From contig CP050293.1 in assembly GCA_014189435.1 (NCBI GenBank), positions 811,001 through 875,000 of the forward strand: 64,000 nt of DNA, in the 5' to 3' direction. Every line of letters starts with the position of its first letter. Positions within the stretch are counted from its first letter, which is position 1. The notes below the pieces were generated by a model, which ran no database searches, was not told where the DNA came from, and worked only from the letters and a program-made list of their open reading frames with translations. This DNA comes from Mesorhizobium loti (GTDB taxonomy: Bacteria > Pseudomonadota > Alphaproteobacteria > Rhizobiales > Rhizobiaceae). Positions 15,266 to 23,800 of the stretch are shown here, one piece after another. A program made the translations under genes and the position numbers.

Positions 15266-15705
15266 TCAGGCTTGCGCTCCGCCGGCGGCAGTCAGTGCCG
15301 CCTTGATCTGCGGTCCGATTTTGTCTTCTACTCCGTTACCGAGCGTCATGACGCCCGTCGCCGGCCGTGCGATCAGGTCGATGTCCATGATCCCGCCATC
15401 AGAGTTGAAGCGGATGAGGTGCGCGCCTTTCATCTGGATGTCGCCGACGTGCACCGAGAATTCGAGCATGGCGCTGTCGCCGCCCGCTATCTGGCGCTCA
15501 TATTTGAAGTCTTCGAAAACCCCGCCGCGGTCCGAACCAGAGGGCACACCAGATCGTGTCCCGGGTAGGGGTGCCATTCGACTGGCGAATGATAGACCGC
15601 CTCGGCGGCAATGACAGAGTCCAGGTCGCCAAAGTCACCACTTGCGATCATGGCGAGCCACTTACCCAAGGTTGTCCGCACTGCCGGATCCAGTGGCGCT
15701 GTCAT
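15266..15705 (-). pseudogene. Frameshifted NTF2/SnoaL-like protein
   Basis: Two overlapping frames on the minus strand together encode one NTF2-like protein. The N-terminal frame (from ATG 15705) gives MTAPLDPAVRTTLGKW and continues to AVYHSPVEWHPYPG, the usual first half of the fold. The C-terminal frame gives VFEDFKYERQIAGGD, LEFSVHVGDIQMKG, then ends near AAGGAQA. The switch between frames is near 15530 in a GC run. Each half lacks the other, so the gene is broken unless the shift is a sequencing error. It lies near the right end of the first island element. Confidence 0.75.
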
Positions 15706-16040
15706 TGAGAATATAGCGGCCGGACGGGATTGAAGGCCCGCCATGCGAGGACGGCCCAATCCCAGGTATCGGGCATTCCACTAAAAGTATCGTTCGTTGC
15801 GTGTCCGTGATTTGAGCCTGCGGCGGCTAGTCTAGGAGACGTCGAGGCTGAGGGGGCGATAGTCGGCTGCCGTCCATAGTCTCGGTGGTGATCCCGAACC
15901 TCTGACGTACAGATTAGGAATCAGAGGATGTGGATGCTCATTTGGAGCTCTTACCCGGTTCGCCACCGAATACGAGAACATACGAAGGATATGGCTTGGC
16001 GAACCACCCGCTAACTGATTGATTTTGTTGAAAAGACGAC
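15706..16040. other. Right end of first island element, integrase arm region
   Basis: A non-coding stretch leading to the second att core. It carries an inverted repeat GGTTCGCCA (15957-15965) and TGGCGAACC (15997-16005) and ATACGA repeats between them. The same arrangement with the same spacings precedes the third att core, so these are probably integrase arm-binding sites. Confidence 0.65.
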
Positions 16041-16059
16041 GTCCCTCCGGGCCCACCAT
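16041..16059 (+). other. att core copy 2
   Basis: An exact 19-bp copy of the tRNA 3' end at 11349-11367. It is the junction between the two tandem elements and lies next to the integrase remnant. Confidence 0.85.
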
Positions 16060-16173
16060 GACTATTGATTTTGTTGGCAAAATTGCGGCTTTGCCCACAC
16101 CTTGCCCACGGGTCGCCCGAACTGCCTGAATACGACCAAAGGCGCTTCCCTTAGCCAATCCGCGATTCCTTTC

Positions 16174-16560
16174 TCACCTTACGATCCGCAAATTCGCCCG
16201 CCGCTTCATCTGATCGCGCTTTTCCTCACGCTGGTTGATCGCTCTCGCGATATCGACGGCGATCCGCTTCTTGTTAGCATCGCGCACGTAGTCGTCGGTC
16301 ACCGTCATCGAGGAATGCCCCATAGCGTCCATGATGGCGCGCGCTTGGATATTGCATTCTGCTAGATAGGTTCCGAAGGTGCGGCGTAGTCCATGGAGCG
16401 TATAGCTGTCGGGGATACCCGCTTGCCGCGTCCAGTGCTGCATCATGCCTGTCGGGCGACGGAACGAACCAGCTTGGGGACATCAGGCGATTCTGGAAGC
16501 GTTGTTCCAGATGATCAATCAGGCTGCCGCCACTTTTGGGCTGTGTAAACCTCCTTCCGC
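16174..16560 (-). pseudogene. Tyrosine integrase remnant (C-terminal part)
   Basis: The frame ending at 16174 encodes the C-terminal catalytic region of a tyrosine recombinase: TLHGLRRTFGTYLAE carries the HxxR pair, AIMDAMGHSSMTVTDDYV carries the second histidine and the tyrosine nucleophile. Upstream the reading shifts to another frame (KSGGSLIDHLEQRF) and then stops, so the N-terminal part and an intact frame are missing. It lies 115 bp from the att core, the expected place for the integrase of this element. It should be unable to mobilise the island by itself. Confidence 0.75.
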
Positions 16561-17156
16561 GACATCTCGTGGCGGGGCTCAAAGACATCCTCCGTTAGTA
16601 GACCTCAGGCCCGGCACGATCTTTGCGCTGCCTTCGACATTTGCCTTGCGGCGCTGCTCCCAAAACGCAAGGCAGACGCACCGTCTACGGGCGCATAAAA
16701 CAAGGCAAATAAGATTCGTAATTTATTGTCTCGGAGGTATTAACAAGAAATGTCTAATATGCTAACGACTCGATTGGAGAGTTAATATAACTATCGCAGT
16801 CACGGAACTATACGGGCGGGAGGGTATTTTGTTGCGCCTACGCGCAGCATTCACGTGCTTTGGCGTGATGTATGCAACCGTTTCGCAAAAAGACTCTTGC
16901 CGAGAGTCAATCCTGTCACCTTGGCACTATTCAGTGAGAACGATTACCCAATAAGTCAGTTACCCAATAAAAAAGAACCATTTTTCTGGTTTCTTTTCCC
17001 GATTTTTTTGGAATTCGGGGTTGCGCAGTCGTTGCAGCTAGGCGAAGCGCTGGATCCCAGAGGGAAATCGAAGAGAAGGTACGATATCGGAGTTGGTGCC
17101 TTTCTGGATGTAGGTTACTCCATGGGGAGAGGGAATCCCGGGAGATTATTGTCGCA
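16561..17156. other. AT-richer gene-free region before the toxin locus
   Basis: About 600 bp with clearly lower GC than the flanks and no supportable gene. It contains two direct TTACCCAATAA repeats (near 16933 and 16960) and a poly-A run at 16970, and presumably the promoter of the immunity and toxin genes. The base composition suggests recent transfer. Confidence 0.5.
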
Positions 17157-17783
17157 ATGACACAGTCGCAAAATGCACGAGTCTGGGCCAGTCGCGCCTT
17201 TATGGATTCATCGCGGATTAAGGCATTCACTGCCGACCCGCTGCCAACGGGAATGGATCTTGGCCAGATGGCAGAGATGAACGAAGCCGGCGAGCCGATG
17301 TCGGCGGACCATTTCCCAAGGCAGATTTTTGCTGAATATCCAGATAAGAAAGAGGAGAGGCAGGCAGATCTCGTTCTTGCTGCAGGTGCGGTGGTGGTTT
17401 CGACCGTATGTGCAGACATACTGCGACAATTCGATCTAGGCCGTTCCTGCCTATATCCCATCAAGCTTTTTCAGCACGACCGCACAACGCCAGTCGAGGG
17501 CGAGTATTTTTGCCTCAACATTGGCGAACGGAAGCACGCGTTCCTGCCTGAGCATTCTCCGTCAGTACAAGTGTTCGGCAACAAGAAGATGAAGATGCGA
17601 CCATATCTTGAGGATGGCGACGTAGCGGTCAGCTCATCAGCGCTCGAAGGGCCTGATTTGTGGGTGAGCCCGCCGTTGATCCGCGTCTTTTTCCTAAGCG
17701 ACCGGCTAACGCAAGCACTAAGGGCTGCAAAAATGGGAAAAGTCTTTGGTTTTCGCGCCTGTCGCATCATCCAGGCTAATTAG
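17157..17783 (+). CDS. Imm11-family (DUF1629-like) immunity protein
   Basis: A 208-residue protein that matches the Imm11 pattern: a strand-helix VVVSTVCADILRQFDLG at about residues 79-95, LYPIKLFQHD at 99-108, GEYFCLNIGERKHAFLPE at 115-132 and the C-terminal EGPDLWVSPPLIRVFFLSD (164-182) followed by LTQALRAAKMGKVFGF. Imm11 proteins are immunity proteins of polymorphic toxin systems, often beside AHH or related nucleases. It lies 19 bases upstream of the RTX protein whose N-terminus is an AHH-type domain, so it should protect the producer. No signal peptide is seen, as expected for a cytoplasmic inhibitor. Confidence 0.75.
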   Translation: MTQSQNARVWASRAFMDSSRIKAFTADPLPTGMDLGQMAEMNEAGEPMSADHFPRQIFAEYPDKKEERQADLVLAAGAVVVSTVCADILRQFDLGRSCLYPIKLFQHDRTTPVEGEYFCLNIGERKHAFLPEHSPSVQVFGNKKMKMRPYLEDGDVAVSSSALEGPDLWVSPPLIRVFFLSDRLTQALRAAKMGKVFGFRACRIIQAN

Positions 17784-17802
17784 TATCGCCCAAGGGGGGT
17801 CT

Positions 17803-20800
17803 ATGACAATTCCTTTTGCATTTCAGATACATCACATTTTTCCACTTGAATTGTTTAGCGACCCACGAATCGCGTCAGGATTGGCATCGTTACTCTCTGG
17901 AACTAATTTCACCAAGGATATGGCTGGAAACGAGATCGCTCTCTTCAGCAGTATGGCTTTGGCTGACTATGTTAAAAGCTTAACGGGTATTGATGGAAGT
18001 AATATATATCTTGAAAGTGGTTTCGGCGGCTCTGTTCATAACGGAAGTCATCCCGGATATACTGAATTTTTGATCAACGAAATTGACTCAATTCTGAACT
18101 CAGGTGCTGAGAGAGATGCCAAGATTTCTGAGATTTACAAACTCCATTACTTTGCAACGCAGGTTAGTCAAGGGGTTGTGACCTTTGACGGCGAGATATT
18201 GGGCATCATGGGGACTACATCCTATGCTGCAACTCTCGCCGACGCCTACGGCAATAGGACTATCACCGAGGCTTCATTGCAGACCCATGTCGCTGGCCTT
18301 GACACGTCGGTTACGGATGCAGGGCTAAATCACAATCTCCAGGCCCGGCTCAATGCCCTCAGTTCTTTGGTTGAGCATGCATCCGAGGCCGGACATCTAA
18401 CGTTTGATCAGTATAACTCCACAGTTTTGCGTATTTCGTCTGTTCAATTCGGAATTGATCAGTCTGGAGGGTATATCAACGACCTAACTGGCATGCTGAA
18501 GGCGAGCTCGGCGATAACTCAAATTGGCATTATCACTAACTACGAGGTTAAAAAGAACCTCGAGTTGCAGGCGGATTTCAAAGAAACTTTGGCATATTTC
18601 GTGGCGTCGGATGATGGTTTTCTCGACCTCAATCAATTCGACAAAACGATGGAAGGCCTATCGAAATTCTCGGATCTTTTGGGCGGATTCGGAGACAAGC
18701 TGCCTAGTAATCTCTCTCATCTCGATCAAGCCACCATCAACAAGATGGCGGCAATTATCGACAGCAAGATTGTCGGATTGGGCGGTGGGCCTCTCGGCGA
18801 CACAGTCGAATTCCTTAATCTGGCTTACGATGCCATTAAGGATGCTGCACAGGGAGATTTCGACCCTCTCATATCGGTTATTGCCAACTACGGGGTGTCG
18901 ATGGTCCTCAGTGCCGTTGTGATAACCGCGACAATCGCCATCGCTGGCTATTTCTCGGCGGGGGCTGCTGCGGTCGTGGTTGCCGTCTGGGCCGTTGCCG
19001 GCGTTGTTGATGCGATTTCCAATGGTGCGCAACTGCTCGAGAAGATTTTGTTGGATCTCGGGGTGCTTGACGAGCCCATTCTTCCGGGTTGGTATGCAGC
19101 TCTCAACGCATTGTTCAATCCGCCTCCCCGGGACCCGCTTGTCATTGACCTCGACGGGGATGGTATCGAACTGACCAGCCTTGGCGCGTCGGCAGCCTAT
19201 TTCGATCTCGATGGTGATGGCTTCGCAGAACGGACAGGCTGGGTCGGATCCGATGACGGTCTGTTGGTCCTAGACGAGAATGGAAACGGTCGCATTGACG
19301 ATATTGCCGAATTGTTCGGTTCGGCGACGTCGCAAGGGTTTCAGGAACTCAGCCGCCTCGACAGCAACCATGACAATGTCATCGATGCCAACGATGCGGC
19401 GTTTCTCTCCCTCCAGGTCTGGAGAGATGCAAATGGCGACGGCGTGTCAGCGCCGGATGAGCTTCATTCCCTGAATGAGTTGGGTATCAGGTCGCTTAGT
19501 CTGGAGACTTCCGCTTCCGGGGCGCCGCTGAGCGGCAACCGGGTTCTTAATACCAGCCATGTCACCTGGAGCAACGGCGCGCAAACGCAGTCCGCGGAGA
19601 TCGTGTTCACACTCTCGCAGTTTCAAAGCCGCTACGTCTTGCCGGAGAATTTTGCGTACGACGCTGACGTATACGACCTGCCGAAGCTTGCCGGCTATGG
19701 CGACCTTCCCGACCTATGGGTCGCAATGACACAGGATGGCGCCCTCAAGGCTGAGGCCGGGGCTGCGATCGAGACCGCCCGCAGCGGCAACTTTGGCGAG
19801 TTCCTGGCCGACATGGACGATCTTCTGTTCGATTGGGCGGGTGTGGAAAGCGTGCGTTGGATGGGGGACGTAGACAATCTTTATGTAAACTTCGCCTATG
19901 ACGCCGATGAGTTGGCCCAATACCTTGAGGTAAACATCGTCGCGCATGGCGGCAGTGGGCCCACCCCGCCCCAACCCAAGGGGTACGTGTTCTCGATGGA
20001 AAGCCTGGATCCTGCAAAACTCCAGGCGTGGCTGGCGGCCAACGATCTGGCTCTACCGCCGCTCTTCAGCGGCAACCTCAGAGGTGTAATGCTGAATGCC
20101 ACCTTGCCGACCATTACCTTCGGCGGAGGAGGTGGAACAGGTGGAGCAGGTGGAAGGCGGGCTGTGTTGTCGCTGAGCGACCTGGGAAATCAGGCTCCCC
20201 CCGATCCGACTTCGATCTTGCCGGCTCCGGCTTTGGCGTTTTTGCAAAAGATCATGGGGCAGGATTACAGCGTGGCAGGAAATTTCCTGGCCCCTGACTC
20301 GGTTATGGTTGGAGAGCCGACCGTGCAGAACGCTGTAGCACTGATGAAGTCGTTCTCCGAGGTTAGAGACTACTATACCAGTTACTTCCTTGCGCAGGCC
20401 GCGTGGTCGATCATCGCACGGGAAGGGCCCGAGGCGGACCTTGGCGCGCTGGCTCCGTTCAAGAATATCTTTGTCAATCCACTGACCGATCAAATAGATG
20501 GAGACTTCAGAAGCTTAATGCTTCAAGTCGTCGACATGTTCCGCGTTCAAGACCTTGGGTCTGACTTGGACGCACTTACGCTGCTGTCGGTGTTCAAGGG
20601 GGAAGCTCCAATCGTGGCGCTTGCCATGAATCTGTTTGATGACATCGACAACGCGACCATTATCGAAGCATTCGACCTCAACGCCATCATCGATGGAACG
20701 GTTGATGCAGATTCGTTGAGTGCTGTCGTCGCTTCCGTTTTGGCGGGTCACGGCGGAAACGACACTCTGACCGGCAGCAGCGGAAACGATACACTGCTCG

Positions 20801-23800
20801 GTGGTGAGGGCAACGACGCACTCAATGGCGGCACCGGCAACGACACCTATGTGTTCGACTTGAGTGATGGCACCGATACCATCAGCGACAGCAGCGGAAA
20901 AGACTGGCTCCTTATGGGCGCCGGACTGACGGCCGCCAATGTGTTCTTCAATGTCTCCGGCTCCGATCTTTTGATCAGCTACGGTGCAGGTGACCAGATC
21001 AGGCTGGTGAACCAGTACTACTGGGCCTCGACCTCCTACCAGGTCGAGACGCTGATGTATGGCGACGGCACCACGATCAGCCTGACCGGCGGCCTGCCGA
21101 TCGTCGGTGGGACGGGCAACGACATCCTCAACGGCACCAACTTCGCCGATACCCTGACCGGCGGAGCCGGCACCGACACGCTCAACGGCAATGACGGCAA
21201 TGACACGCTCAACGGCGGCATCGCCAATGACGTGCTCAATGGCGGCAACGGCAACGACACCTATGTCTTCAGTTCCGGCGACGGCGCCGACACGATCAAC
21301 GAGAACAGCGGGGCGGGAGATACCATCCAGCTGGGCGCCGGACTGACGGCCGCCAACGTGACCTTCAATGTCTCCGGGTCCGATCTATTGATCAGCTATG
21401 GCGCAGGCGATCAGATCAGGCTGGTGAACCAATATTACTGGGCCTCGACCTCCTATCAGGTCGAGACGCTGATGTACGGCGACGGCACCACGATCAGCCT
21501 GACCGGTGGCTTGCCGATCGTCGGCGGCACCGGCAACGACATCCTCAACGGCACCAACTTCGCCGACACGCTCACCGGCAATGCCGGCACCGACACGCTC
21601 AACGGCAATGACGGCAATGACACGCTCAATGGCGGCATCGCCAACGACGTGCTCAATGGCGGCAATGGCAATGACACCTATGTCTTCAGTTCCGGCGATG
21701 GCACCGACACGATCAACGAGAACAGCGGGGCAGGAGACACCATCCAGCTCGGCGCTGGCCTAACCGCCGCCAACGTGACCTTCAACGTCTCCGGGTCCGA
21801 TCTATTGATCAGCTATGGCGCAGGCGATCAGATCAGGCTGGTGAACCAGTATTACTGGGCCTCGACCTCCTACCAGGTCGAGACGCTGATGTATGGCGAC
21901 GGCACCACGATCAGCCTGACCGGTGGCCTGCCGATCGTCGGTGGGACCGGCAATGACACACTCAACGGCACCGCTTACGGCGACATATTGACCGGCATCG
22001 CTGGCACCGACACGCTCAACGGCAATGACGGCAATGACACGCTCAACGGCGGCATCGCCAACGACATGCTCAATGGCGGCAACGGCAATGACACCTATGT
22101 CTTCAGTTCCGGCGATGGCACCGACACGATCAACGAGAACAGCGGAGCGGGAGACACGATCCAACTCGGCGCTGGGCTAACCGCCGCCAATGTGTTCTTC
22201 AACGTCTCCGGCTCCGACCTTTTGATCAGCTACGGTGCAAGCGACCAGATCAGGCTGGTGAACCAATATTACTGGGCCTCGACCTCCTACCAGGTCGAGA
22301 CGCTGATCTACGGCGACGGCACCACGATCAGCCTGACCGGTGGCCTGCCGATCGTCGGTGGGGCCGGCAACGACATCCTCAACGGCACCAACTTCGCCGA
22401 CACGCTCACCGGCGGAGCCGGCACCGACACGCTCAACGGCAATGATGGCAATGACACGCTCAATGGCGGCATCGCCAACGACGTGCTCAATGGCGGCAGC
22501 GGCAATGACACCTATGTCTTCAATTCGGGCGATGGCTCCGACACAATCTATGACACCGGCGGGACCGATACGATCCAACTCGGCGCCGGGCTGACCGCCG
22601 CCAATGTCACCTTCAACGTCTCCGGCTCCGACCTTTTGATCACCTACGGTGCAGGTGACCAGATCAAGCTGGTGGATCAGTACTACTGGGCCTCTACCTC
22701 CTACCAGGTCGAGACGCTGGTCTATGGCGACGGCACCACCGTCAGCCTGACCGGTGGCCTGCCGATCGTCGGCGGGACTGGCAACGACACACTCAACGGC
22801 ACGAACGGCAACAATGCGCTCTATGGACTTGTTGGGGATGACACGCTCAACGGCAACGATGGCGACGACGTTCTGACTGGTGGCGTTGGTAGTGACGTGC
22901 TCAATGGCGGCAGCGGCAACGACACTTATGCCTTCAGTTCGGGCGATGGCGCCGACATCATCAACGATAACAGCGGAACGGCCGATACCATCCGGTTGGG
23001 CGCCGGACTGACGGCCGCCAATGTGTTCTTCAACGTCTCCGGCTCCGACCTTTTGATCACCTATGGCGCCGGCGACCAGATCAGGCTGGTGAACCAGTAC
23101 TACTGGGCCTCGACCTCCTACCAGGTCGAGACGCTGATCTACGGCGACGGCACCACGATCAGCCTGACCGCTGGCCTGCCGATCGTCGGTGGGACGGGCA
23201 ATGACACACTCAACGGCACCAACTTCGCCGATACCCTGACCGGCGGAGCCGGCACCGACACGCTCAACGGCAATGATGGCAACGACACGCTCAACGGCGG
23301 CATCGCCAATGACGTGCTCAATGGCGGCAACGGCAATGACACCTATGTCTTCAGTTCCGGTGATGGCACCGACACGATCAACGAGAACAGCGGAGCGGCC
23401 GACACGATTCAGCTGGGCGCCGGACTGACGGCCGCCAACGTCACCTTCAACGTCTCCGGCTCCGATCTTTTGATCAGCTACGGTGCAGGCGACCAGATCA
23501 GGCTGGTGAACCAATATTACTGGGCCTCGACCTCCTATCAGGTCGAGACGCTGATGTACGGCGACGGCACCACGATCAGCCTGACCGGTGGCTTGCCGAT
23601 CGTCGGCGGCACCGGCAACGACATCCTCAACGGCACCAACTTCGCCGACACGCTCACCGGCAATGCCGGCACCGACACGCTCAACGGCAATGACGGCAAT
23701 GACACGCTCAATGGCGGCATCGCCAACGACGTGCTCAATGGCGGCAATGGCAATGACACCTATGTCTTCAGTTCCGGCGATGGCACCGACACGATCAACG

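Noticed and set aside
15832..16158. A minus-strand frame ending near the second att core, with a similar short frame at 29651-29833
   Set aside because: The similarity between them comes from the conserved integrase arm and att core DNA; reading through the tRNA 3' end gives the shared peptide by chance.
16855..17160. A 101-codon plus-strand frame before the immunity gene
   Set aside because: It lies in AT-rich DNA without ribosome site or recognisable domain and its end overlaps the immunity gene start; it is more likely the promoter region.
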